Assembly: GCF_004798865.1 (NCBI RefSeq)
Contig: NW_025336598.1
Span: 24,273,965 to 24,337,964 of the forward strand
Length of the DNA: 64,000 nucleotides
From: Varanus komodoensis
Taxonomy: Eukaryota; Chordata; Lepidosauria; Squamata; Varanidae
Direction: 5' to 3'
The position numbers were made by a program, and so were the translations under genes. The stretch's first letter is position 1. Each line of letters begins with the position of its first letter. Below are positions 18,073 to 28,073 of the stretch, piece after piece. The notes under the pieces are model-generated. The model saw only the letters and a list, made by a program, of their open reading frames with translations, had not been told where the DNA came from and did not search any database.

Positions 18073-18233
18073 TTCTTCGTCATGGCCTCTGTGCATCACA
18101 CATATGGGTGCTGTGCCAGCGCAGTGCCTAGGTTGGAAGATTAGAAAGCTAACGGTTTTTGGCGGGAAAACTCCGCTCCCCTCCCCCTACATAGTATAAA
18201 TAGAGCGGAGTGTCTGCCATTTTACTCAGTCTT
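18073..18233 (+). repeat. Left inverted terminal repeat of DIRS copy 1
   Basis: About 161 bp from TTCTTCGTCATGGCC to CTCAGTCTT. It is near-identical in reverse to 23167-23330. It includes CACATATGGGTGCTGTGCC, GGTTTTTGGCGGGAAAACTC, a C-rich run and a TATA box. The right terminus is longer by an outer stretch of about 29 bp that the left lacks, as is usual for DIRS. Confidence 0.9.
18195..18233 (+). promoter_or_regulatory. Putative DIRS core promoter (TATA, YY1-like, initiator)
   Basis: TATAAA at 18195-18200 is followed by a GCCATTTT word at 18217-18224 (YY1-like) and by TCAGTC at 18226-18231, an initiator match whose A is 33 bp after the TATA start. CCGCTCCCCTCCCCC lies just upstream. Copy 2 keeps the same spacing. 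Confidence 0.55.
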
Positions 18234-18458
18234 TGCAACCGCCATTTGCTGTGCCTCGTGCCTGTTCGTCTCTTGCTTAGTTTCTGCCTCATGCTTGTTG
18301 TTCGTTCTACAGTTCTTGTAAACTTTATCTTGTTATATCTTGTTATATTCCAAGTTCTTTCTCTTACCCGTTTAAAATCTTTCTTTCTTTCTAAAAAAAA
18401 AACAAACCCCAAAATATTATAACTTTAGCCTCTGCACTATCCTCTTTTCTTCCTTTTC

Positions 18459-20366
18459 ATGATGGTGCAGCGAGCAGCATTTCGCAAATGTATCCAGTGT
18501 GGCTCCAAGATGTCCCCAGTGGACCTGCATGATCTATGCCTCCTCTGCCTCGGCGAGGGGCATAGAACTAATAAGTGTGGCCATTGCTTGGCTTTCACCA
18601 AGCAGGCCAGAAAAAATAGGGAGAACCATCTCCGCAAGTTACTCTGGGACCAGGCCTTGATGCAATCAGACCAGTTGGTCTTAAAGCCTGGCTCCTCTTC
18701 AACTGAGCCTCCTCAGGGCTCCGCCTCAGCCTTGGCCACGCCCTCGAAGCGCCCTGCCTCGGCCTCTGCTGCACCTCCACAGTATCCTTCAGGATAAGCG
18801 TAAGCATACCGGATCTGATAAATCCTCCGGTCACAAAAAGTTGACGAAGGACAAGGCGGACAAGCAGGCTCGTAAGAGCAAAAAACCCGACCACCCCAAA
18901 CACCGGGGTCCGGGTTCATCTGGGTTCTCAGTACCGACCGCTGCTACGGTACCGACTCCCTCGGGACTGGCCCTGCAGTCAGCAATGCAGGTGACTCCGC
19001 CGGGATCCCCCAGGCAACTTGTTCGGCCTGAGAGCGTGTCTCCTCGACAACCGGAGGTGCCGCTTAGGGAGTCTGTCTCAAATGGAGAGATCAGACACTC
19101 CCCTCCGAGAGAGTGTTCTCCAACCCCAATGCCTACGGCCGTGCTACCTGCAGACTCTCCATCGCCACCTAGACATCGAAGCCGTTCCGCTGACCGTCCA
19201 GCCGATGACTGGCCAATGCCTGGATATGGTGGTTTCACAGGTTGGGGTGAATACCACTCGTTTGGCTACTACCCACGGGACCGTCAGTCACCACCGGTCC
19301 CAAGGGAGGCACCATCCATGTCAGGGCGTGCAGAAAGGAGGCGCCCAACATCTCCGGAGTCCTCTTCTTCCAGCGAGCATTACCACTATCAGGAAGACTC
19401 GGATGAGTCGGAAGTGGACTCCACATCTCCCAAAGTGGCCATTACTTCCCAGGGCCCTGGGTCCCCGGACGAGCCCCATGTGACCTTCACAGATCTCATC
19501 TCATGCCTGGTTCGGTCGCTGGAGATCGAGGCCCACCATCGCCCCAGTCCCAGCACCAATAGATTTTACGACATCGTCCTCGGTGAGCAGTCTGCAGCCA
19601 TAGCCTTGCCGCTCATTACCACGCTCCGCCAAGCGATGGTCCAGCCCTGGGACCAACCAGCTCAACCACAGGCTACGTCTCGTCAATACGAAGCCATGTA
19701 CCGGGTTCGGGAGGAAGACATACCCTTCCTACTACGTCACCTGAAACCGAACTTGGTGGTGGTAGAGTCCTCCCAGGGCAGGGAGTCGAGGGGTCACACA
19801 GCCCCTTGCAATAAGGAAGGGAGAAAGATCGACATGCTTGCGTGCCGGGTCTATGCAGCCTCTGGACTCGGCCTCCGCATATTGAATTATGAAGCGACAC
19901 TGGCACTTCTTCCCTTCTGGATCACCAAGCGGACCTGGCCAGAGTGTTTATAAAGGAGGCAATGCAAGTGGCCATTCAACAACTCTCCACTGCAAGGCAT
20001 CATGTGGACACTGATTCTAGGGCCCTGGTCAGTGCCATTTCTCTTCGGCGGCATGCATGGCTAAGAAATTGTAATTTCCCTGAGGAAATGAAGAGAAGGA
20101 TAGAAGAGATGCCATTCAATGGTACTGGACTGTTTCATGCAAAGACCGACCATAAGCTTAAGTCGATCCATGAATCACGCATGACAGCGCGCCGCATGGA
20201 GCTTCCACAACAGAAACGTAAGTGGTCATGGTCCCGACCCTCCAACTGTCCACAGTACCAACCTCGCCAGCAGTACCAGCAGAAGCAAAAATGTAGAAGG
20301 CAACAGCCTCAACAACGCTTCTTGCAGGGCCGTCGGTGTTTCAATACTGAGAAGCGACAACGTTGA
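18459..20366 (+). pseudogene. DIRS copy 1, gag-like part
   Basis: The start encodes a cysteine-rich stretch (CIQCGSKM, DLCLLCLGEGHRTNKC) typical of vertebrate DIRS first ORFs. A serine- and proline-rich region follows, then a conserved C-terminal block with STARHHVDTDSRALV. The product would be a nucleocapsid-like protein. The same part is present in the copy at 37.2-39.1 kb. Broken. Confidence 0.75.
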
Positions 20367-20429
20367 CAGTCCGGGCAGACCATTCCGTCTCTCAACTCCC
20401 CACCTTCCCCTCTCCGTTTTGGGGGCCGG

Positions 20430-21640
20430 CTCCAAAGCTGACGCCCTATTTGGGAGTCCATTACATCTGCTCGGATATAGGATAGAATTCGACATCGTTC
20501 CTCCATCAAGCCCGATCCGATTTACACCCTGCTCTTCGGTACTATGCGACGAAGTCTATCAGCTACTTCGTAAAGGAGCAATTCAACAACTCTCTCACTC
20601 TGAAGGGTTGCACAGAGTCTATTCCAGATATTTTACAGTCCCTAAACAGGACGGTGGTCTTCGTCCTATCCTGGACTTGCGAGACGTTAACAGGTACATC
20701 AAACCTAAAAAGTTTCGGATGACCACCTTACAAAATATCCTTCCACTGCTGAGGAGAGAGGACTGGTTCGCCTCACTAGACTTGAAGGATGCATATTTCC
20801 ATATCTCAATTCATCCTTCTCACAGATGCTTTCTATGTTTCACTACAGTTGTTTTCCAACAAGTTATTTCACCCACAGCGGGACCCACCCAGCAAGTTAA
20901 TCCGGATTCCGCTGTTGATCCTGTGTACCATGGCATGGTGGACTGTTCCAGACAATCTGTCTATTGGCGTCCTTTTCTGACTGCCTCAACCAACAGGAAC
21001 CTTGTACACAGATGCGTCTCTCATTGGGTGGGTTGCGGCATGTGCAGACCTTCGGATCCAAGGGGCTTGGAACTGACAAGAAGCGAAGAAGCATATCAAC
21101 TTCCTCGAACTCTTGGCAATTTTCAACGCTCTCAAATCTTTCGACATTGTCCTCCAACGTCAAGTTGTCCAAATTGCATCAGACAACTTTGCTGCTGTTT
21201 TTCACATCAACAAGCAAGGCAGGACAAAGTCACCTGCTCTGTCTCGGCTATCGATGGAAATTTGGGATTGGTGTATCCCAAGGGACATTATGCTACTGGC
21301 AGTTCACCTTGCGGGGACCGACAATGTAGAAGCAGATAAGCTGAGCAGACAAAAGTCAACGACCCACGAGTGGGAGTTGGACCGACAGCTTTGCGAGCAG
21401 CTTTTCCATCTATGGGGATACCCGGACATGGACTTGTTCGCTACCCGAGAGAACAGGGTATGCAAACTGTTTTGTTCGAATGCGGGTATTGGACTGAGAT
21501 CGACAGGAGATGCCCTTATGATCCCTTGGAACAACATGACTTTCTATGCTTTCCCTCCAATTCCGCTTTTGATGAGGGTTGTATCGAAGACAGTTCAAGA
21601 CAACGCTACGGGGATATTAATAACTCCATGGTGACCGAGG
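20430..21640 (+). pseudogene. DIRS copy 1, reverse transcriptase and RNase H part
   Basis: Reverse transcriptase words include FTVPKQDGGLRPILDLR and WFASLDLKDAYFHI. RNase H-type words include IASDNFAAVFHINKQG and LAVHLAGTDN. A following segment with DLFATRENRV and FYAFPPIPLL matches the region that DIRS families carry after RNase H, described as methyltransferase-like. Less complete than the same part of copy 2. Broken. Confidence 0.8.
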
Positions 21641-21899
21641 CAACCCTGGTTCACCACTCTCCTTCAGCTGTCCAGAGGTGTATTTCTTCGGCTCCCAACA
21701 ATTCCTCATCTGTTAACACAACACAACAGAGTGATTCAACATCCGGACTTGACTTTGTTGAAACTGACAGCCTGGCACATTCAATAAGTCTCACTACTGA
21801 ATCGGTTCTGACGACATCTCAAGCGCTGGAACACCCAGCTCAACAGACTGTGCAACCTTCCTCAGACCTGCTGGGAGTCACTCCGGGACTGATAGCCTT

Positions 21900-22900
21900 G
21901 GATCCGGATATCCAAGCGATTCCTGAATCTGCTCTAAGGCCGTCAACACGTCAATCTTACGCGGAGAAATGGAGAAGATTCTCATCTTTTGCCGAGTGCC
22001 ATTCATTTTCTCCGGGATTGGCCTCTACTAAGAACATTTTACAATTTTTCTTCGAGTTGCATCATTCGGGACTTAAACCATCATCTATAAAGGTTTACGC
22101 TGCTGCCATTTCACATTACCGTGGCAATGTACAGGGCTCATCTGTTTTTTCCCAACCTATGGTTCGGCATTTTATTAAGGGACTGCAGAACCTTCATCCG
22201 TCCATTCGTCCTGTCATGCCAACATGGAGTCTTTCCGTGGTACTCCAAGTGCTTATGAGACCCCCATTTGAACCCTTGGTGACTGTTGATTTATACTTAT
22301 TATCTTGGAACGATTGCCTTCCTTGTAGCTATCACATCAGCACGAAGAGCTAGTGAACTTTGTGCTCTTCGGATAGATCCACCGTATTTGAATTTTCACA
22401 AAGAAAAGGTCATTCTTCGAATGGATTCAACATTCTTACCCAAGGTGGCCACACCATTTCATGTGAATCAGGAGATTGTCTTGCCTGCGTTCTTTCCATC
22501 GCCATCAAATCTGATTGAACGATCTCTTCACACTCTCGATGTTCGACGCTGCTTGGCCTTTTACAGATCTTGCATGGAATCCTTCAGGACTTCTAATAGA
22601 CTGTTCGTTAAATATTCTGATCATGATAAAGGTTCTCCAGTCACATCTCAAAGACTGTCTAAATGGATCGTCCAGACTATCGTTTTGGATATCAGTTAGC
22701 AAAGATGGACTTACCTGCGTTCCCAAGGGGTCATTCTATGCGAGAAGTTGCGGTTTCATTGGCCTTTGCGGTGGGAGTTCCAATCCAAGATATCTGCAGA
22801 GCTGCAACCTGGGCTGCTCCATGCACCTTTGCCAAGGATTATCAGCTTGATGTACGTGCCAGACAAGATTGCTCCTTTGGTAGAACTGCTCTTCGTTGAC
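21900..22900 (+). pseudogene. DIRS copy 1, tyrosine recombinase part
   Basis: Shows an N-terminal core-binding-like region (RPSTRQSYAEKWRRF), then TSARRASELCALR with the first catalytic arginine, GHSMREVAVS with the HxxR pair, and FAKDYQLD with the expected nucleophilic tyrosine. This is the recombinase that replaces an integrase in DIRS elements. Broken, but the clearest recombinase in the window. Confidence 0.8.
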
Positions 22901-22939
22901 AACACCTCCCTCCTCCGAGTATGGTAAGCTTGCTAATCA

Positions 22940-23032
22940 CCCATATGTGTGATGCACGGAGGCCATGACAAAGAAAAGCAGGTTGCTTACCTGTAACTGA
23001 TGTTCTTCGAGTGGCCATCTGTGCATTCACAC
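22940..23032 (+). repeat. Internal complementary region of DIRS copy 1
   Basis: The first part (CCCATATGTGTGATGCA to about 22974) is the reverse complement of the outer left end. The second part (AAAGCAGGTTGCTTACCTG to CACAC) is the reverse complement of the outer right end. The order equals a joined right-end/left-end junction, the template known to let DIRS complete its ends as a circle. Confidence 0.85.
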
Positions 23033-23166
23033 AACCCACCTGCCGGCCCCGCTCGGTGTCGGTGAGTGGAAATGTTCTTCATCGGTACCATGCTTAAATG
23101 TTAGGGTACTGATGATGATTACTGTGATATCATCTTCAGCCTCAAGGGGGTGAATGTTCGGTCTTC

Positions 23167-23356
23167 AAGACTGAATAAAATGGCGAACACTCCACTCTAT
23201 TTATACTATGTAGGGGGAGGGGAGCAGAGTTTTCCCGCCAAAAACCGTTAGCTTTCTATTCTTCTGGCCTAGGCACTGCGCAGGCACAGCACCCATATGT
23301 GTGAATGCACAGATGGCCACTCGAAGAACATCAGTTACAGGTAAGCAACCTGCTTT
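23167..23356 (+). repeat. Right inverted terminal repeat of DIRS copy 1
   Basis: About 190 bp from AAGACTGAATAAAATGGCG to GTAAGCAACCTGCTTT. It carries the mirror of the left promoter: TTTATA at 23200-23205 and GACTGA at 23169-23174, again 33 bp apart, pointing leftward out of the right end. Confidence 0.9.
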
Positions 23357-23415
23357 GTCTCCTTTCACTCTGTGTTGATTCAGCAATGTTGGCAGTACAG
23401 CTGTTCTCTTGGTTT

Positions 23416-23580
23416 TTTATTTATTAAATTTATATCCCACCTTTCTCCCATTGTGGAACTCAAAGTGGTTACATTCAGTTCCCAAGTGGTCTCCCCTCCA
23501 AGCTCAGGCCAGCTCCAGGCTTACTTATCTTCAACATGGCAGATGCCTTATGTGCCTACAGACCATACTCTGGTTGTGCT
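23416..23580 (-). mobile_element. 5S rRNA-derived SINE
   Basis: On the - strand the head reads like the 3' half of 5S rRNA: AGATAAGTAAGCCTGGAGC, GGCCTGAGCTTGGAGGGGAG and ACCAC align with 5S AGCTAAGCAGGGTC, GGCCTGGTTAGTACTTGGATGGGAGACC. The tail on the - strand ends with GGGATATAAATTTAATAAAT, shared with LINE-type reptile tails. Diverged, so not recent. Confidence 0.6.
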
Positions 23581-23635
23581 GTTCAGTTCTTGGGACTCTA
23601 AGCCAGGGTGAGTAGAAGGTGGATTGCCATATTCT

Positions 23636-23715
23636 TTGGTCTTCAGCTCCCAGAAGTCCCTGCCAGCAGGGTCAATGGTCACAAATACTGGAAGATGAAG
23701 TCCAAAATATCTGGA
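23636..23715. mobile_element. Decayed 'actacaactccc' MITE remnant
   Basis: Carries CAGCTCCCAGAAGTCCCTG, GTCAATGGTC and GATGAAGTCCAAAATATCTGG, matching the common reptile MITE seen elsewhere in the window. Ends are not clear. Confidence 0.4.
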
Positions 23716-23762
23716 AAATTACTTTCTGCACACTTCTGCTCTAGGCCACCCATTGCATTAAG

Positions 23763-23850
23763 AAACAAACATAGAAACATAGCAAGTCAGAAGGGGTCTC
23801 TCAGGCTATCTAGTCTGACCCCCAGCTCCAACCAGCTTCCCTCAAAACTT
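23763..23850 (-). mobile_element. CR1-type LINE 3' end
   Basis: The + strand reads ACATAGAAACATAGCAAGTC then AGAAGGGGTCTC and CTATCTAGTCTGACCCCC. In reverse this is the CR1 3' terminus with short TATGTTTC repeats. A sister copy lies at 45214-45300. Confidence 0.65.
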
Positions 23851-23865
23851 TGAAGCCTTCATGTC

Positions 23866-24439
23866 TGGGTGCAAAAGATGAATCAGCAAGATGTGTCTTT
23901 CAGAATATGAGCAAGAAATCAGTCAAAAACCTCTCTATGCTTTGTTTAAGAAGTATTATTCATATGTGTTTGCAGTCTTTGGGTACACATGTGTGCATTG
24001 GTTTAACCAGGTCAAGCAAACAACTTCATTTCACAGAAGAATCATAGCTGCCTTTATTATATTCCAGCTATCTTCTTGTCAAACTGCATTTATCCATCTT
24101 CCACTATCTTGTTCAAGATCAGTAACTGTGTTTTCAAATAGTGAAAATAGTAAGTGTTGCTTCATTCAGTTATATCTGAACCAACACATTTCAACCCTTC
24201 CTCTAAATAGCATGCAGAATTTGGGGAAGCCATTTTCACACAGGTCCTGTTTCCCATGCAAACATACTTGGAGCATCTTATTTTATTCAGCAGCTTTGGA
24301 GTGCCACTCCAAAAATGAACAAGCCATTCCAGTCAAGGGAGAAGTGAAGATGGAGCAACATTGCTTCCCTTCCATCCAGTTCACTGCTATTTGGCTTCTG
24401 ACAGAGGAAGCCTTGAAAAGCTGCCAAGGAATACCAAGG
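23866..24439. other. Intergenic, nothing recognised
   Basis: An open stretch of 186 codons (23891-24451, + strand) is present. It lacks any domain and runs into an L2-type LINE tail, so it is taken as chance. Confidence 0.5.
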
Positions 24440-24840
24440 GTCTCCACCTGAACCAACACCTGAAAACTTCTATGGCATTAACCCCCCCTCCCCATCTATG
24501 GAATAACCTCCCACTGAGGCCTGCCTGGTGCCAACCTTGTCATGCTTTTAGCATCAGATCACAACAGTCCCTTTGTGCTGAGACTTTTAAAGATCTACTA
24601 GGATATCAGGGGCTTGAAGGGATCACCTATTCTAGATTTTCTTACAGGACTATTATTTATTTATTTATTTTAGCTGTTCTTAATTTTTCTCTTTATGGCA
24701 TTTTATTGTACTGTTTTAATGAACTGTTAAAAACCCCTCAAAGAGCTCTGGCTATACTGGGGGTACTGACATGAAATTAATAATAATAGCAATAATAATA
24801 ACAACAATAATAATTTTATTCTTCCCCTGAAGTTCTTGAG
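24440..24840 (+). mobile_element. L2-type LINE 3' end
   Basis: Carries decayed C-terminal ORF2 words (LWNNLPLRPAW, AETFKDLL). The 3' UTR follows with GGCATTTTATTGTACTGTT and CAAAGAGCTCTGGCTATACTG, and then an (AAT)n-type tail (24777-24815). 5'-truncated. Confidence 0.6.
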
Positions 24841-25916
24841 CATCAAGATGATAAGGTGAATTCCTCTGTTCCATCTATAAAAGTCCTTCTCCGTGACCGG
24901 TTGAAAGCCATCACCAAGTGTTAAGTTCACCAAATATTTCACTTATAAAGCTACCTATGGGTGTAAACATATTACCCATGGAATTCCCTCCACCATTAAC
25001 TAAGATGTATTTATACGGCCAAAACCACTGGCAGTTAAAATGGTGAAATTTGGCTATGCACATGGGAACCTTTTCAACTCACACCAAAGCTGCTTTGCAT
25101 TATCCCTGGGGCCCTATTGTATAATATCTCCACGGAGTTCACAATTCATTGAAGTGATCACATTCTGTTCCTTTTCTGTTCAACACTTGCCTTTAAGTCA
25201 ATATTTTGTTCCCCTCTGTGTGCTTATTGATATTTCTTCTTTTAATATTTGTTCTGTGATTTTATGAGGCAGTGGAGCCAATTTTAACAGGTGAATGGAA
25301 AATAATTATCTGTGTGATTATTATTTTTTGCCTCTTCTAAAACTACCATTCTAATTGCTTTTTAAAAATAATCCTCCTCCTCACCATTCTTGTTCAATCA
25401 ATTAGTTCTCTTATCTGGCCACCCAGTTCTTCGCGCCATCACAGGGGTATGCAAAGTTCTCCTGGATGGCAACGTCATAGCTTGCAGTGTTGCACTGGAG
25501 CCATAAATATGAGTATTGTTGCTGTCGTTGGAAACAAAACAGTGGACTAAGAATGACTTCTCAAGTGATCTAGTAGGACAAGTTTGATTTTCCTTAGGAA
25601 GCTCATCCGCATAGTGACCATCAAACACGGCCACCTCCAACAAACATCTTGATATGGGCAAATGGGAAAAAGACAAAGTGGGGATTAATTCTATTGGAAT
25701 AATTATGCAAATCTAATATTGCGAAGTAAGCCTTTATGATAGATTTGGAGCTGAGAGCCAGTTCACATGAAGTGTCAAGAGAAAATATAGACTGTCTTTA
25801 TCCAGGTAAAGTTAAGAAAATAGGAAAAGTGATCATGCATTAACCTAAGCACCTGTCTGAACCACTTATCCATCTGACCACTCAACCCACCTTCAGTACT
25901 GTTTTGATGGCATGTT
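24841..25916. other. Intergenic, nothing recognised
   Basis: AT-rich with short simple patches. No gene or nameable repeat. Confidence 0.5.
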
Positions 25917-25968
25917 GCACTGCGCAGGCGCAGCACCCATATGTGTGATGCAGCTCACGAAGAACATG
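25917..25968. mobile_element. Orphan DIRS terminus fragment
   Basis: CACTGCGCAGGCGCAGCACC, CATATGTGTGATGCA and CGAAGAACAT match the outer inverted terminal repeat of the two DIRS elements, in the orientation of a right end. Only about 52 bp is recognisable and no other DIRS part is adjacent. Confidence 0.7.
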
Positions 25969-26202
25969 AGCTGAGTAGTAAATCAAACTCTGCAGTGCAA
26001 AGAGTGTTTGGAAACTGGACCAGAGTCCATAAAGCCAAATATGGGGAATCCAATGGATTTCCTGTCTCCAGTAGATTCCTCATAGAGCCCTGCTCAAGAG
26101 CAGTTCATGGGCTGGAACAGCTTTTAAAGTCAGCCTGCAATCCTATGTGCATTTTCCTAAGTGCAAGAATAAGAGGTCCTTATATCTCAGCAGACATGCA
26201 TA

Positions 26203-26558
26203 AAGGTAAAGGTAAAGGTAAAGGTTTCCCCTTGACATTAAGTCCAGTCATGCCTGACTCTAGGGGGTGGTGCTTATCTCCATTTCCTAGCCGAGGGAGC
26301 CAGCGTTTGTCTGCAGACAGTCTCCATGGTCATGTGGCCGGCATGACTAAACACCAAAGTGCACGGAACGCTGTTACCTGCCCACCGAAGTGGTACCTTT
26401 TTATCTACTTGCATTTGCATGCTTTCAAACTGCAAGGTTGGCAGGAGCTGGGGCAGAACAACAGGAACTCACCCCGTTGTGCAGATTCGAGCCGGTGACC
26501 TTTCAATCAACCAGCCCAACAGCACAGCGGTTTAAACCACTGCACCACCTGCAGTCCC
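26203..26558 (-). mobile_element. tRNA-derived SINE with (CTTTAC)n tail and target duplication
   Basis: On the - strand the head carries polymerase III promoter-like boxes (A box in TGGTGCAGTGGTTTAAAC; B box in GGCTCGAATCT). The body contains GGTACCACTTCGGTGGGCAG, and the 3' end is a short CTTTAC repeat. It is flanked by CAGACATGCATA (26191-26202) and CAGACATGTATA (26559-26570), a 12-bp target duplication with one mismatch. A well-known squamate SINE type. It looks full length. Confidence 0.8.
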
Positions 26559-26789
26559 CAGACATGTATAGGATTGCCCTATTAGTGAGTTCTTGACTGA
26601 GGTAACGTTTGTAACAGGAATTTCCATTTGTATTCAATTATACCAGTTCTTCAGGCATAACAAAACAGCAATATGTCAGGTTAAAAAATGTGACTTGAAC
26701 AGGAAAGGAACAATGGTTTTGTCACACTTTGGGTATGTATTACAAATCTTGTATGCCACTGAACAAATTAAAATTCCTAGCTCATTTAC

Positions 26790-27030
26790 ATTAAAGCCAA
26801 CAATATAAAACAAGGTAAAAATAATAATTAAAATAGTTCAGAACATTTAAAATTGTGCATCATCAGACAATAAAACAGGGTAGTAAAGCCTCATTGATCA
26901 GAGTAAGCTTGCATAAATAGAGGCATTTTTAAACAGTGTCTAAAACATGTCCCATTTCTGCCTTTTGGATTGCAACTGAGAGAATGTTCTAAAGGGTGGG
27001 TGCCACCACTGACAAGGCTGACAATTACAT
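26790..27030 (-). mobile_element. L2-type LINE 3' end remnant
   Basis: The + strand shows CAATATAAAACAAGG, TAAAACAGGG and, further in, GAGAGAATGTTCTAAAGGGTGG with GTGCCACCACTGACAAGG. In reverse these match the end of an L2-type ORF2 (a 'WNxLP' region) followed by its AT-rich 3' UTR. Decayed. Confidence 0.5.
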
Positions 27031-27782
27031 ACTGCTACCAGGTGAAATATATATTCCACCTTATTTTAAATGAATCCCAGTAGAAAGGGGTTTCTATGTA
27101 CCTGGATTGCTCAAAAAGCTTGAGACAGCATTCCTTTTTACCATTGCCCTAGACATACTTTTTTCCTACTCTTTAGTTGTGATGCATACATTCTCTCTCT
27201 CTCTCTCTCTTTTGTTTTTCTATGTTGTTATCTTTAGCCTGCAAGCTTTGGCTATAATTCATTGCTTGATTTTCCTACCCACCTTCTCATTTCTAGCACG
27301 AGTTCCTTTTTAGCAACAGACTTGGAACTATCCTTCATTAAACCAAATTGGCCACTTCCTGTACCTAGCATTTCTTTCGTGCCACAAAAACTCATTTCTG
27401 ACTTTAATTACTGCAGGGGCTTTCATGTATTCCTAATTCTTCTTCTGAGTGTCTACATTTTACATTCTTAATTTCCCCCAGCAACATATGTACATTTGAA
27501 GAATGCGGAGGATTTGATATTTAATTGCCCTTATGTGCCAAAATTGGTATCCCTTTGCACCACATTTCTTGTTCCTTTTGCCAGACATCAGAGGAGACCA
27601 AAACTTAGCTATGTAATGGAAGAGCATGACCTGTTCACAGCTCAGACTGTGGCAAGAAGAAGCATTAATCTCACTCAGGCTGCTGATTTGGGGTGCCATG
27701 AAGGACAGTAGAGAGTTGCTTATACCACAGTTCTAAGTGAGTCTACTCAGAAGTAAGATACAAGGAACCCATGTGAAAGTGA
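27031..27782. other. Intergenic, CT microsatellite only
   Basis: A (CT)n run near 27191-27210. A spot near 27733 carries the reptile repeat word GTCTACTCAGAAGTAAG. Nothing else is recognised. Confidence 0.5.
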
Positions 27783-28073
27783 CCAGGTTCAGACAATATG
27801 ATCACCCAGAGTCAGGGGTTGAGCATGGGATGAATGTGGGCTGAAACATGGTTGATTTCCTGTTTGAACCAAGCAGCCCTAAACAGCTATGGCTTGTTAA
27901 CCATGAAGAACCCATGTTTTCAAGAGTGGCCTCTTCATTATGGTTTGTTATTTTGGTTGGGTTCAGACAATATAAGATCCCATGTTTCAATGGCAACTGA
28001 CAGCCCAATGACAGCACCTACTTAAGCTATAGTTAACCCTTGAGCTTGGGTTATCATCTCATCTGAACCCAGT
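27783..28073. mobile_element. MITE of the 'ggttcagacaa' type
   Basis: Left end CCAGGTTCAGACAATATGAT and right end ATCATCTCATCTGAACCCAG form an imperfect inverted pair about 290 bp apart. A second GGTTCAGACAATATAAGATC lies inside, suggesting a nested or duplicated unit. Related copies lie near 5984-6135, 10702-10775 and 62093-62165. Confidence 0.5.

Larger units (their letters stand above)
18073..23356 (+). mobile_element. DIRS retrotransposon, copy 1 (tyrosine recombinase type)
   Basis: About 5.28 kb with inverted terminal repeats, a gag-like part, a reverse transcriptase/RNase H part, a tyrosine recombinase part and an internal complementary region before the right end, all in DIRS order. 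DIRS elements copy through a circular DNA intermediate and integrate with a recombinase, so no target duplication is expected and none is seen. Ends are placed by comparing termini with the internal complementary region, to within about 5 bp. The copy looks broken in about half a dozen or more places. In a 149-bp gag stretch I count about 21 differences from the copy at 36.8 kb (roughly 86% identity). The termini within the copy are more alike, suggesting moderate age. Confidence 0.9.
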
